Shown: positions 16,218-25,960 of the stretch, in pieces
How the letters are laid out: each line of letters opens with the position of its first letter
How positions within the stretch are numbered: the first letter of the stretch is position 1
Origin: Haloarcula sp. CBA1129
Lineage (GTDB): Archaea; Halobacteriota; Halobacteria; Halobacteriales; Haloarculaceae
Length of the DNA: 64,000 nucleotides
Direction: 5' to 3'
Assembly (NCBI RefSeq): GCF_008729015.1
Contig: NZ_RKSM01000001.1
Span: 2,852,001-2,916,000 of the forward strand
Position numbers and translations under genes: made by a program
Notes under the pieces: generated by a model
What the model was told of the DNA's origin: nothing
The model's database searches: none
The model's input: only the letters and a program-made list of their open reading frames with translations

Positions 16218-19200
16218 TCAGGTCGTTCGGAGGTGGTCCGTCCGAGGTTCGTACACCTCACCTTTCTGTTTCAGCTTGTCGATCTCGTGTTCGGCTTTGG
16301 ACTCGTCGATGCCGACTTCCTCGGCGCGTTCGATGACCACGTCGGCTGGTGCGCCCTCGTCGTACTCGTCCTCGATGTCCGAGATGATGCCCTTGATGTT
16401 CTGGATGCGGTCACGCTGGGTCTTCGACTGTCCCGTCTCGACCACGTCGGCGTCGAACTCGCCGGTCTCGGGGTCGACACCGATTTCCTTCAGACAGTAG
16501 TGGGCGATGTCGACCGCCCGGTCGGCGTCGGCCTCGTCGACGGTGTCCGACAGCCGAATCCGAGCGGACGCCTCGGCAAGCCGGACCAGCGCCTCCAACT
16601 TTCGAGCGGTAACCGGCACCGGCGCGTCCTCGTCCTGCCCTTTGAGCCGCAGGTCGACGTAGAAGTCCTCGATGCGCGTTTTCGCCTCCTCGGTCATCGT
16701 CGGGAAGCAGTTGCGTTTGGCGTAGGCGACGTACTTCCGGAGGAGGTCCGGCTCGATGGTCGGTGCGACCTCCTCGGTGACGGTACCGACCTCCTCCTCA
16801 CTGAAGTTCGAAGTGGGGTTTTCCGTCCGATGAGTGTGGAGTTCGCCGGCGTAGTTGGTCTGGATGATGTGCTCGGCGAGGTTCCGGTCTTTCTCCTCGT
16901 CCGGCTTGTCGGTGACCGTAAAGATGAGGTCGAACCGGGAGATAAGCGCCGGTTCGAGGTCGATCTGCTCACCGATGGGCTCGTACTGGTCGAAACGACC
17001 GTACTTCGGGTTTGCCGCACCAAGCAGCGAGCAGCGGGATTTAAGCGTCGCATTAATTCCGGCCTTGGAGACGCTGATACGCTGCTGTTCCAGCGCTTCG
17101 TGCATCGCTGACCGGTCTTCCGGAGACATCTTATCGAGTTCGTCGATGGCAGCGATGCCCTGATCTGCGAGCACGAGCGCACCAGCTTCAAGCGTCCACT
17201 GCTGGCCGTCGCCGAAGTCGTCGCGAACGGCCGCGGCGGTAAGCCCTGCGCTCGAAGACCCCTTCCCGGAGGTGTAGACAGAGCGTGGTGCGATATTCTC
17301 GATATATGATAACATCTGAGAGTTGTGCGAGACAACTCCGTTAGTGAGGTAATTGTGGGTGTCTTCTATTTCGAGGTCGTAAACCCACTCCTCATCCGGC
17401 TCGACAGTCTCGATACGTTCGATTTCGTCCCAGGCGATGTTGCCGTCGGCAAGCGAGCGTAGCGCGTCGATATCTGCTCGAATACTGTCGAGGCTCCCAC
17501 CATCTGTGATCGCACCTGCGGTGTCGGACGCCGATTCGCTCAATTCCGAAAGGTGAGCTTCGAATGCATCAATGACGGTTTCGAGACTGTTACGGGTCGG
17601 ATTGCGGCTTCCACGTTCGTAATGCTGGTACGTCGAACGCGGAAGTCCACAATCTGACTGTGTGAGTTCGAGTGACTCGCGGATGCGGCGAAGCTCATGG
17701 CCGACGTTCGGAACAACATCGAGATTCGGATTCCCGTCTGTCCCGTCGAACTTAGCACAAGCCTTTGTCTTTCGTTCTGTGACGAACCCGATACGGTCAA
17801 CGTATGTGCTGAACGCCTGCCCGGAAATTCGCAATCGGTAGCTTCCGTTTTGTCGTGACTGAACCTGTGACGAAATACCGAGCGAGAGCAGCATCGTTCG
17901 AACATCCGCAAGTAACTGCTTGCTCATCGAAGCCGCCGTAATCTCGCGTTGTGACGCAGAAACGTGTCCCTCGCCCTCGATGTAACCCTTGAGGAAAGCG
18001 GCCGTAACGTCGTCGCTTGCGCCCATCAACTCCCGTGGAACGCGTTGGTTCTCCGAGGAAGACAACAGTGATTCCTCGAGAGAATCCAGGAAACTTACAA
18101 ATTCGCCAGCGGAGCACATCAGCTCGCGGGCGTCTTTCCCGTCATGCGGATCACGTATCGTGACGTTTAGATTGAGCGACTCCAGAATCGTCGTTGCGTC
18201 ATCAAGAACCTCGTCGTCGTTGTTCGTGATTGAAACGAAGCCAGTGTTGTCCGCTCGCTGCTCGACGTACCCCTCGGCGACGATGTATCCGATAAGACGG
18301 GCGAAGTCTGTCGTCCACGCCGATGGCAGTTGGAGATCAATCCGATTGTGTGCCTGTGACGTTCGGAATGCCACATCCAGTTCGTCAGTCCCCGCAGTAG
18401 GGATCGAGCGCGGGACCCCGATGAACGTCCCTTCGTCGAGATTTTCGGCTCGCTTCGCGTGGAACCGGCCATCGGACTGGACGAACAACGGGTGAGACGG
18501 TGTGACTTCGAGTTCATGGCCCGTCGCAGTCCGAATCCGGTACAGGACGTCAGGGGCCTCGCGCTTCCAGACCTTCGTCGCCTGCTGGGTCGCTATTGTC
18601 CCGTCGTTCGATAGCGACGGGACCTCGAAATCGACGCTGTCCCAGACGCCGTCATCTACCGGTTTCGGGTCGTCGAGGTGCGACTCGACGAGGTCACGGA
18701 TTGGCACGTCACGACCGTCCGCGAGCGTTACGCGAGTGTCGCCGTGAACGCACTTCCCGGTCCCAGGGTCCCCTATCAGCAGCATATGGAGGTCGCCACG
18801 TATTCGAGATCCGTCAGGAAGCTCTTTGGTCACCCCCGAGAAGAGCTGGAGCATCATCGCGAGCTTCTCCTTCTCGTAGCCGTAGATAGAGGGCGCGATG
18901 GCCCCGACCATCTTGTCGTAGATGTCGGACTCGTTCGAGAGCTCGACGATTTCTTTCTTGTCGGCGTCGGTGATCTCCATGTCCTCGAACTGCTCATCCT
19001 CGATTTCGACGCTGACGCCCTCCATGTAGATGTCGAACATCGGGGACTTCTCGTTGTCGTTGCCCCGCTGGTCGAGTTTGAGGATACCGGTCACGCGGAC
19101 GTGGTCGCCGGCAGTGACGTGGCCCGTGATGTCGTCCTCGATGTTGATATCGATTGACTGGGGCGTCTCCCCGCCGCGCAGTCCCTCGGGAGATTCCTGC

Positions 19201-19745
19201 ACGCGGAGCTTCTGGGCGTCGATGAACTGGGACTGGTCGGTGTTGAGCCGGAAGGGGCCCTGCCGTTCACAGCCCTGACAGTCGTGGGGTTCCTGAAAAT
19301 CGCCGGCAGTCTGGGGGATGCGCGTGAGTGTCCCACAGCGCTGACACTCGAAGGCAGCCTCGATAACCTTCGGGCGTACGTCAGTCGCTTTCCGAATAAT
19401 GCCTCTGACAGCGACGAGGTTCCCGTGGTGTTCGTGGCGCAGGTCGCGGATATCCTCCGAGTCAGGGAGGTTTCGGACGCGGACGTGAGCCTGCCCGAGC
19501 GAGACGTCGACCGGGAGGTCATACAGTCGAAGGGCCTCCTCGGCGTACTCCTGTATCTGTTCGGGCTTGGTCCGGTAGTCGTCGGCCAGATCCGGGTCGA
19601 AACGATAGAGATCATCCCAGTCGATGTACAGCGATTTCTGGTCGTTGGGATATTTCTGGGCGAGCTCACCGATCTCGTTGCGATAGTAGTTGCGGTAGAA
19701 CTCCTCGAAACGGTCGATGAGTTCGGTGTTCTCGGCGGTCGCCAT
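16218..19745 (-). CDS. mcm: Replicative DNA helicase MCM, intein-containing precursor
   Basis: The 1175-residue precursor gives an MCM of about 698 residues after protein splicing, the usual archaeal length. The N-terminal domain has a zinc ribbon (C134, C137, C156, C159) and an OB fold. The AAA+ motor has Walker A GDPGTGK at 325-331, interrupted there by the intein (332-808), Walker B (GIAAIDELDKM) and the arginine-finger segment ISRFDLIF. A C-terminal winged helix ends the protein (EEYDEGAPADVVIERAEEVG). MCM hexamers unwind DNA at replication forks. The intein removes Ser809 from the P-loop until spliced, so the precursor should be inactive. A small gene follows after one base. Confidence 0.97.
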   Translation of the reverse strand: MATAENTELIDRFEEFYRNYYRNEIGELAQKYPNDQKSLYIDWDDLYRFDPDLADDYRTKPEQIQEYAEEALRLYDLPVDVSLGQAHVRVRNLPDSEDIRDLRHEHHGNLVAVRGIIRKATDVRPKVIEAAFECQRCGTLTRIPQTAGDFQEPHDCQGCERQGPFRLNTDQSQFIDAQKLRVQESPEGLRGGETPQSIDINIEDDITGHVTAGDHVRVTGILKLDQRGNDNEKSPMFDIYMEGVSVEIEDEQFEDMEITDADKKEIVELSNESDIYDKMVGAIAPSIYGYEKEKLAMMLQLFSGVTKELPDGSRIRGDLHMLLIGDPGTGKCVHGDTRVTLADGRDVPIRDLVESHLDDPKPVDDGVWDSVDFEVPSLSNDGTIATQQATKVWKREAPDVLYRIRTATGHELEVTPSHPLFVQSDGRFHAKRAENLDEGTFIGVPRSIPTAGTDELDVAFRTSQAHNRIDLQLPSAWTTDFARLIGYIVAEGYVEQRADNTGFVSITNNDDEVLDDATTILESLNLNVTIRDPHDGKDARELMCSAGEFVSFLDSLEESLLSSSENQRVPRELMGASDDVTAAFLKGYIEGEGHVSASQREITAASMSKQLLADVRTMLLSLGISSQVQSRQNGSYRLRISGQAFSTYVDRIGFVTERKTKACAKFDGTDGNPNLDVVPNVGHELRRIRESLELTQSDCGLPRSTYQHYERGSRNPTRNSLETVIDAFEAHLSELSESASDTAGAITDGGSLDSIRADIDALRSLADGNIAWDEIERIETVEPDEEWVYDLEIEDTHNYLTNGVVSHNSQMLSYIENIAPRSVYTSGKGSSSAGLTAAAVRDDFGDGQQWTLEAGALVLADQGIAAIDELDKMSPEDRSAMHEALEQQRISVSKAGINATLKSRCSLLGAANPKYGRFDQYEPIGEQIDLEPALISRFDLIFTVTDKPDEEKDRNLAEHIIQTNYAGELHTHRTENPTSNFSEEEVGTVTEEVAPTIEPDLLRKYVAYAKRNCFPTMTEEAKTRIEDFYVDLRLKGQDEDAPVPVTARKLEALVRLAEASARIRLSDTVDEADADRAVDIAHYCLKEIGVDPETGEFDADVVETGQSKTQRDRIQNIKGIISDIEDEYDEGAPADVVIERAEEVGIDESKAEHEIDKLKQKGEVYEPRTDHLRTT
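17322..18752 (-). mobile_element. MCM intein with LAGLIDADG homing endonuclease and HTH domain
   Basis: Codons 332-808 of mcm (477 residues). Splice junctions are Cys332 after GDPGTGK and Asn808/Ser809 (GVVSHN|S). Block A is CVHGDTRVTL, block B contains the TxxH motif (VTPSHPLF), block F is WVYDLEIEDTHNYL and block G is VVSHN. Two LAGLIDADG-type helices are visible, LIGYIVAEGY (about 484-493) and FLKGYIEGEG (about 584-593). Residues about 683-731 look like an XRE-type helix-turn-helix (ELRRIRESLELTQSDCG, then RSTYQHYERGSRNPT), probably a DNA-recognition part of the endonuclease. The insertion point is the P-loop Lys/Ser junction, a well-used intein site. Confidence 0.93.
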
Positions 19746-20111
19746 CTGAGTGGACAGTGGTTATGCCCACTGGCCTAAGAAGGTTCGCAAACCGGGGTGG
19801 CACTGAAATCCCAGCGGATGCACGGCCAATACTGAGACAGACCGATACGGAGAGAACTGGCTACGTAGCGCTGGGGGGAAGCTGACAGTGACAGAGCGGA
19901 CCCGCAATCGCTCAATTACAGCTTTGCGAGCTACAGGCAGCCACTCTCCCAGTTTCACAGCTGATTTGTGCTGGAATATGGGTGCCTCGCGAGCGAGCCT
20001 GTATGCTATCTTCACAGCGGTATCATCACGGAAGTGGTATCAGTATCAACGTCGAGAATTGGGACCAGTAGTTTTTGCTGATATAACTGATTCACCCAGA
20101 GTAGAATACCC
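19746..20111. other. Intergenic region between mcm and the BMP-Htr operon
   Basis: 366 bp without a convincing gene. A TATA-like CTGATATAACTG at 20079-20090 lies about 25-30 bases before the GTG of the binding-protein gene and implies a leader of only a few bases. The mcm promoter must lie in the left part, but no clear box stands out. Short frames here lack haloarchaeal codon bias. Confidence 0.5.
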
Positions 20112-21260
20112 GTGTACGATCAAAAAATCACAAGGCGTCGGCTCCTCGCGGGCGGCAGCGCGGCCGCGACCACAGCACTCGCTGGCTGTGGCAGCCGCTT
20201 CGAGAATTTCGGGGGGAGCGAAGAGGCAGAAGACACCAGCGACAGCCAGCAAGCGACCGCCAGCGGCATCGACGAGAGCGATGCGGCGGCGACTGTCGGC
20301 ATGGTGTACGCGCTGGGCGGGCTCGATGACCGCTCATTCAACGATGCGGCGAACCGCGGCATTCAGCGCGCGCGGCTCGATAACGAGGTCGAGTACACGA
20401 ACCACGAGCCGGGCAGTGTCGCCGGGTTCGCCGAGGTACAGGCCGAGCTGGCGAGTTCGGCGAACCCGTCATACGACCTGATCTGTTGTATCGGGTTCCT
20501 GCAAGCGGAGGGACTGTCTGAGACCGCAGCGGAGTACACAGACCAGCAGTTCATGATCGTCGACTCCGTCGTGGAGGCCGACAACGTGGCGAGTTACGTG
20601 TTCCGCGAACACGAGGGGTCATTTCAGGCCGGGAACCTCGCTGGACTACTCACGACCAGAGATGTCGACCTCGGTGCGGGTGCGACGAACCCGGAGGAGA
20701 CGACCGTCGGGTTCGTCGGCGGCCTCGACCAGCCCCTCATCCACAAGTTCGAGGCCGGCTTCAGAGCCGGCGTCGAGCACGCCAACGCGGACGTCGATGT
20801 CCTCACGGAGTACCTCGGGAACTTCGACGACGTGCAGGGTGCCCGCGACATCGCAGCCGGGATGTACGACGATGGCGCGGACATCGTCTACCACGCAGCA
20901 GGTGGCGCAGGTGTTGGCATCTTTCAGGCCGCACAGGCCCATGGCCGGTACGCAATCGGGGTCGACTCAGACCAATCCCGCAGCAACCCTCGGTACGCGG
21001 ACGTCGTGCTCGCGAGCATGGTCAAGCGAGTGAACGTCGCTGTCTACGACGCTGCGACGGCGACAGTCGCAGACAACCTCCCCGTTGGTGAGGTCGTCTC
21101 CCTCGGGCTCGATAGTGACGGCGTCGGCGTCGTCTACGGTACCTCCCTCGAACCGGCAATTCCCGACGACGTCAGGGAGGCGCTGTCGACATCGCGGGAA
21201 CAGATCGCCGCTGGCGACATCGTCGTCCCCACTGAGCGCTCCAACACGGGTGGGGCCTGA
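20112..21260 (+). CDS. BMP-family substrate-binding lipoprotein (chemotaxis/transport)
   Basis: A 382-residue extracellular solute-binding protein of the BMP (basic membrane protein/Med) family. The N-terminus is a Tat signal with lipobox: TRRRLLAGGSAAATTALAGC, with Cys at residue 26. A Ser/Asp-rich linker is followed by the BMP fold (VGMVYALGGLDDRSFNDAA, DLICCIGFLQAE, GADIVYHAAGGAGVGIF, AIGVDSDQS). BMP proteins usually bind nucleosides. No ABC permease follows; instead the gene overlaps a methyl-accepting transducer by one base, like the BasB-BasT and CosB-CosT pairs of Halobacterium, where the binding protein presents ligand to the transducer. Confidence 0.88.
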   Translation: MYDQKITRRRLLAGGSAAATTALAGCGSRFENFGGSEEAEDTSDSQQATASGIDESDAAATVGMVYALGGLDDRSFNDAANRGIQRARLDNEVEYTNHEPGSVAGFAEVQAELASSANPSYDLICCIGFLQAEGLSETAAEYTDQQFMIVDSVVEADNVASYVFREHEGSFQAGNLAGLLTTRDVDLGAGATNPEETTVGFVGGLDQPLIHKFEAGFRAGVEHANADVDVLTEYLGNFDDVQGARDIAAGMYDDGADIVYHAAGGAGVGIFQAAQAHGRYAIGVDSDQSRSNPRYADVVLASMVKRVNVAVYDAATATVADNLPVGEVVSLGLDSDGVGVVYGTSLEPAIPDDVREALSTSREQIAAGDIVVPTERSNTGGA

Positions 21261-23632
21261 TGGCGGGTGGCCCACTCGACGGACTGGCGAGCGCGCTTGA
21301 TCGGGTCGCCCCGGAGTTCATACGGCAGCGGTTCGCTGCGAAGTTTGCTGTTGCGTTCCTTGCCGTGTTGCTCGTCATCGCTGGCGCCGGCGCGTTCACG
21401 TTCCAAGCGACGTCGACAGCGGTCGAACGCCAGACGACCGGGCAGCTAGCCGAAACAAGCCAACTGGAAGGGGACTCTATCGGGTCGTGGGTCGAGCAGC
21501 AACGCACGCACACACGCTCCATTTCGCAGGGTGAACCACTCCGTAGCGACCGGCGGGCTGCAGCGTACATCCTCCTGCAGGACCAGCTACTGCCTGACGA
21601 TGTTGTCAGTATGCATCTCGTAAACGACACTCGTGGCGAAGTGGTCGCCAGCACGGAACTCCCGCTAGAGGGGCGGTCGCTGTCCGAACTTGACGCGCCG
21701 TGGACGAGCGCCGAAGTGCCAGAGGGACCCGGGAACAACACACAGGTGTGGTCGAGTAGTCGGTCGTACCGCTCGCCGGTCCTCAACGACGAGCCCGTGA
21801 TGGCGTTCGCTAGCTCGGTCCCGAAGCGTGACGGCTCGCACCTCGTCGTCGTTACGCGCATTCAGAGCCAGGTCGACCGGCTCAGCAATGCGAACTCCAC
21901 GAAGGAAACCACGATACTGAACACCAACGACGAGACGGTACTGAACATCGACCGCGAGTTCGATGCCGACACCCACAGTGGGAGTCTCGCGGCAATCCGT
22001 GATGCGAACGGCACTGCAGCGCCGGTGACCACGGTTTCTGATGGTCGCGTGTACGCGTTCGCGCCCGTCCCGACCACGAACTGGGTCACAGTTACGAGTC
22101 TGGACACGGCGCAGGCGTTCAGTGTCCGGGATACGGTCGGGCAGACGGTCGGGCTGCTTGTACTGCTGGCGCTCGTTTCGTTGTCGGCTGTCGGCCTCGT
22201 GCTCGGAAAACGCACGGTCGACCCCCTGAAGCAGTTGCGAGATCGTGCCGAACGCATCGAGGGCGGCGACTTCGATGTCGACCTCGCAACGAACCGCGCC
22301 GACGAAATCGGCCGCCTCTACGGAACCTTCGACGAGATGCGAATCTCGCTCCAGAACCGTATTCGAGAAGCGGAGGATGCGGTCGAAGAAGCGAAGACGG
22401 CGCGGACGGAAGCCGAAGAGCTTCGCACAGAAGCAGAGGACGCACGGGCCGAGGCGGAGGAAGCCAGCCAGCGCCTCCAAGAGCGCGCCGCCGAGTACAG
22501 CGCGGTAATGCAAGAGATCGCCGACGGAGACCTCACAAAGCGACTCGACGAAGACGCGGAGGAGACAGCGATGCGAGAAGTCGCAGTGGAGTTCAACGCG
22601 ATGCTCGACGGCCTCGAAGCCACCGTCAGTGAGGTCGCAGCGTTCGCCGACGAAGTCGCGGATGCCACAATCGAGGTCGCGACTGGAGCCGAGGAAATCG
22701 AGACGACGAGCCAGACCGTCAGTGACCGCATACAGGAGATCGCCGACGGGGCTATCAGACAGCACGACGACCTTGAGGAAGCCGCCGCTGAGATGGACGA
22801 GCTATCGGCGAGCATCGAGGAAGTCGCGGCGTCGTCGACGACAGTCGCAGAGACAGCCAGAGAAGCCGTCGACCGTGGCGAAACGGGCCGGGAAGCCGCC
22901 GAGTCGGCCATCGGTGACATGGCCGAAATCGAGTCCCGCTCGGCGGACGCGGTCGACCAGATTCTCGACCTGCAGGAGCGCATGGACGACATCGGCGAGA
23001 TTGTCGACTTCATCACGGATATCGCCGAGCAAACGAATATGCTCGCCCTGAACGCGAACATCGAGGCCGCCCGTGCCGACAAGGACGGCGAGGGCTTTGC
23101 CGTTGTCGCTGACGAGGTCAAGAGCCTCGCGGAGGAGACGAAAGAGGCGGCGGCGGAGATAGAAGCCGAGATCGCGGCCGTACAGACGGAGACCGACGAG
23201 ACTGTCACGGACATCCGTGCGACCAGCGACCACATCGACACCGGTGTTGAGACTGTCCGCGAGGCGGCCGACGCAATCGAGGATACCGTCGACGCAATCG
23301 AGAACGCTAACGATGGGATTCAGGAGATTGCGGATGCCACCGAGGACCAAGCCGACGCGACACAGAGCGTTGTCCACCGCGTCGACGGAGTGTCCGACAT
23401 CAGCCAGAACGTGACGGAAGACGCCGAGCAGGTGTCGGCGGCCGCCGAAGAGCAGTCCGCGTCCGTCGCTGAAATCGCTCAGAGCGCGGACGAACTCCGC
23501 GACCGTGCCGACTCGCTGGCCGCGACTGTCGATCAGTTCGACACCAGTGGCGAGGGAGACACCCACAGCGATACCGCCGGTGTCGGCGGGCAGCGCACTG
23601 CGCGTTCGGCCCCCGACGGGACTGGCGACTAA
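21260..23632 (+). CDS. Methyl-accepting chemotaxis transducer (Htr family)
   Basis: A 790-residue transmembrane transducer. TM1 is at about residues 27-47 (FAVAFLAVLLVIAGAGAFTF), and an extracellular Cache-like sensor spans about 48-285. TM2 is at about 292-312, followed by HAMP (GKRTVDPLKQLRDRAERIEGG, about 313-365), a coiled coil, and a second HAMP-like unit (EIADGDLTKRLDEDAEETAM). The long methyl-accepting helices have the conserved hairpin tip (DIAEQTNMLALNANIEAARA, about 591-610) that contacts CheA and CheW. It starts inside the stop codon of the binding-protein gene (TGATG). Together they probably sense an extracellular solute and drive taxis. Confidence 0.93.
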   Translation: MAGGPLDGLASALDRVAPEFIRQRFAAKFAVAFLAVLLVIAGAGAFTFQATSTAVERQTTGQLAETSQLEGDSIGSWVEQQRTHTRSISQGEPLRSDRRAAAYILLQDQLLPDDVVSMHLVNDTRGEVVASTELPLEGRSLSELDAPWTSAEVPEGPGNNTQVWSSSRSYRSPVLNDEPVMAFASSVPKRDGSHLVVVTRIQSQVDRLSNANSTKETTILNTNDETVLNIDREFDADTHSGSLAAIRDANGTAAPVTTVSDGRVYAFAPVPTTNWVTVTSLDTAQAFSVRDTVGQTVGLLVLLALVSLSAVGLVLGKRTVDPLKQLRDRAERIEGGDFDVDLATNRADEIGRLYGTFDEMRISLQNRIREAEDAVEEAKTARTEAEELRTEAEDARAEAEEASQRLQERAAEYSAVMQEIADGDLTKRLDEDAEETAMREVAVEFNAMLDGLEATVSEVAAFADEVADATIEVATGAEEIETTSQTVSDRIQEIADGAIRQHDDLEEAAAEMDELSASIEEVAASSTTVAETAREAVDRGETGREAAESAIGDMAEIESRSADAVDQILDLQERMDDIGEIVDFITDIAEQTNMLALNANIEAARADKDGEGFAVVADEVKSLAEETKEAAAEIEAEIAAVQTETDETVTDIRATSDHIDTGVETVREAADAIEDTVDAIENANDGIQEIADATEDQADATQSVVHRVDGVSDISQNVTEDAEQVSAAAEEQSASVAEIAQSADELRDRADSLAATVDQFDTSGEGDTHSDTAGVGGQRTARSAPDGTGD

Positions 23633-23815
23633 CGCGGCGTGCCATCGCTACGGCTTCTTTTCGCAGCGTTGTTCGGAGAGTCGCTGCTGACATACTGGGA
23701 AGGACTGGCCGTTGTGACGAATGTGAGCAGCGACAACAGCAAAGGACTGGCAGGAAATGCCACTGAAGAATTAAGCGGTAGAAGCAACGAAAAGGTCGCT
23801 TTCGGTATCCGAGTA

Positions 23816-23888
23816 TGGGATCGCCCAGATTTGAACTAGGGGCGCGGGCACCCAAGGCCCGAAGGTTACCAAGCTACCCCACGATCCC
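23816..23888 (-). tRNA. tRNA-Pro (TGG)
   Basis: A 73-nt minus-strand cloverleaf: acceptor GGGATCG/CGATCCC, D-arm GGGTAGCTTGGTAACC, anticodon stem CGGGC/GCCCG around loop CTTGGGT (anticodon TGG), and a T-arm with TTCAAAT. Discriminator A; no CCA encoded and no intron seen. It lies between the transducer gene and the SLC13 gene; the 183 bp before it hold no gene. Confidence 0.95.
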
Positions 23889-23943
23889 GTACCAACCAAT
23901 CCATCCGACAGCGAGTAAAGGGTTTCGTTGCAAGACGGCCGTG

Positions 23944-25845
23944 TCACGCGGGAGCGAGGCCCCAGAAATACGCGATGCCGAGCGTCGTCACGACGGCGAA
24001 AACAGCCTGTAGCGGCGCACCCGCCTTCAGATAGTCGGTAAACCGGTACCCGCCGGGACCGTAGACGAGGAGGTTCGTCTGGTAGCCGACCGGCGTCATG
24101 AACGCTGTCGAGGCTGCGAAGGTGACGGCGAGGACGAAGGCGAAGGCGTTGGCGTTCAGTTGCTGGGCGGTCTCGATGGCGACGGGAATCATCAGAACGA
24201 CTGAAGCGTTGTTCGAGATGATGTTCGTCAGCAGCGCTGTGACGATGTACATCAGTCCGAGGACGACGGCGAGACCGCCGCCGGCAGTGAGCACGCTGCC
24301 GGCACCCAGAACGAACAGCTCGGCGAGCAGGTCAGCGCCGCCGGTCTCCTGCAGAGCGATACCCAGCGGAATGACGCCGGCGAGCAGGAAGATGACATCC
24401 CACTGGATGGCGTCGTAGAGCTCCGGCGGGCGGAGACAGCCGGTGAGGACCATCGCGAGCGCGCCGCCGAGCGCCGAGATGACGATGTGAATCGGGGTCA
24501 GCGCCGCGACGCCGACGACGGCGGCGACGATGCCGACCGCGACGGGAATCTTCGACCGGCGGAAGTCCGGCCGTTCGACCTCTTGGGCGACAATGAAGTC
24601 ATTGTTGCGATTGAGTCGGTCGACGCTGTCAGGGGTGGCCTGCACCAGCAGCGTATCGCCGATGCGGAGTTTGACGTGGTCCATCCGCTGGCGGTACAGC
24701 TCCTGCCCGTGGCGAAGCGCCAGCACGGTCGCATCGTAGCGCTGGCGGAAGTTCGTGGAGACGAGCGTCTCGCCGATGAGCGAGGAACCGGGGGCGACGA
24801 CAACTTCGACGAGATTCTTGCGCTCCGTTGCGGTTTCCAGTTCTGCCTCATCGACCTCGACATCGGGAATTACGTCCAGCCCCTCGACGTCGAGGAGGTC
24901 GACGAGCGTGTCCCGATCCGTCCGGATGGCAAAGACGTCGCCGGCCCGAATGGACTTCTGGCCGAACGGTTCGAGAAACGTGCGTTTCTCCCGGACCAAC
25001 TGGACGATGTCCACGTCGAACTCCGAGACCCTGAGCGCCTCCTCGACAGTCTGCCCGATGAGCGGGGAGTCCTCGCGGACGACAACCTCGGTCAGATACT
25101 CACCCATCTCGAACTCCTCAGTGAGGTCTTCTTCGGCCGGGATGCGCGACGGAACCAAGTAGCGCCCGATGGTAAGCAGGTAGATCGTCCCGACGATGGT
25201 CACAATGATCCCGAGCTGCGTGAACTCGAACATACTGAACGGGCGGCCGATCAGCTCGGCTGACAGCTGCGAGGCGAGGATATTCGTCGAGGTGCCGATG
25301 AGCGTCAGCATACCGCCGAACATCGAGGCGTAGGACAGTGGCAGGAGCAGTTTCGACGGCGAGAGCTTGCCCTTGTGCGCGATATCGGAGACCATCGGCA
25401 GGAGGATGGCGACAGCGGCAGTGTTGTTGATGAACCCGGAGATAGGTGCGACCAGCCCGACGGTCGCACCGAGCTGTCTCGTCTCGCTGTCCCCGGTGAG
25501 CGAGGCGATTTTCGCGCCGAGAATCTGGACGATGCCGGTCCGCTGGACGCCGTCAGAGAGAATGAACATCGCAAGCACCGTTATCGTCGCCGTCGAGGCA
25601 AAGCCCGAGAGTCCGCGGTCCAGCGGCGATATTCCGTCGCCGGCCCGGTGTAACACGTACACCGGCTCGGCGAGCAGCCCGACATCAGCCGCGAGCGTCG
25701 TCACCGGCTCGGCCAGCATCAGCGCGACCATGACGGCGATAGCAGTCACATCGACTGGCAGCGCCTCCGTCGCAAACAGCACCAGCGCGGCGACGATGAC
25801 CGCGAACACGAACAACATCCCCGGCGTGACAGGTGGCAGCGACAC
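23944..25845 (-). CDS. SLC13/DASS-type anion permease with two TrkA-C domains
   Basis: Large transporter of about 633 residues. Two blocks of membrane helices flank a cytosolic region at about 245-420 that holds two TrkA-C/RCK-C repeats (VVVREDSPLIGQTVEEALR and VVVAPGSSLIGETLVSTNFR). The typical helix hairpins are visible (SGFINNTAAVAILLP and the repeat TNIISNNASVVLMIPVA). Such proteins are Na+-coupled sulfate or dicarboxylate carriers, and the RCK-C domains suggest ligand gating. The GTG at 25845 (MSLPPVTPGMLFV) is preferred; a TTG at 25872 and an ATG at 25818 are possible. It is divergent from a zinc-ribbon gene. Confidence 0.85.
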   Translation of the reverse strand: MSLPPVTPGMLFVFAVIVAALVLFATEALPVDVTAIAVMVALMLAEPVTTLAADVGLLAEPVYVLHRAGDGISPLDRGLSGFASTATITVLAMFILSDGVQRTGIVQILGAKIASLTGDSETRQLGATVGLVAPISGFINNTAAVAILLPMVSDIAHKGKLSPSKLLLPLSYASMFGGMLTLIGTSTNILASQLSAELIGRPFSMFEFTQLGIIVTIVGTIYLLTIGRYLVPSRIPAEEDLTEEFEMGEYLTEVVVREDSPLIGQTVEEALRVSEFDVDIVQLVREKRTFLEPFGQKSIRAGDVFAIRTDRDTLVDLLDVEGLDVIPDVEVDEAELETATERKNLVEVVVAPGSSLIGETLVSTNFRQRYDATVLALRHGQELYRQRMDHVKLRIGDTLLVQATPDSVDRLNRNNDFIVAQEVERPDFRRSKIPVAVGIVAAVVGVAALTPIHIVISALGGALAMVLTGCLRPPELYDAIQWDVIFLLAGVIPLGIALQETGGADLLAELFVLGAGSVLTAGGGLAVVLGLMYIVTALLTNIISNNASVVLMIPVAIETAQQLNANAFAFVLAVTFAASTAFMTPVGYQTNLLVYGPGGYRFTDYLKAGAPLQAVFAVVTTLGIAYFWGLAPA

Positions 25846-25960
25846 GTCTGACCCCTGCGCCGCCAGTGACAAAAGGATGGGTCGTTTGCGAGCGGTAGCA
25901 TCCGCTCACAACCCGGACCGGCGGCCGACGTTTATGACCGTGGGGGCCGAACGAACAGCA

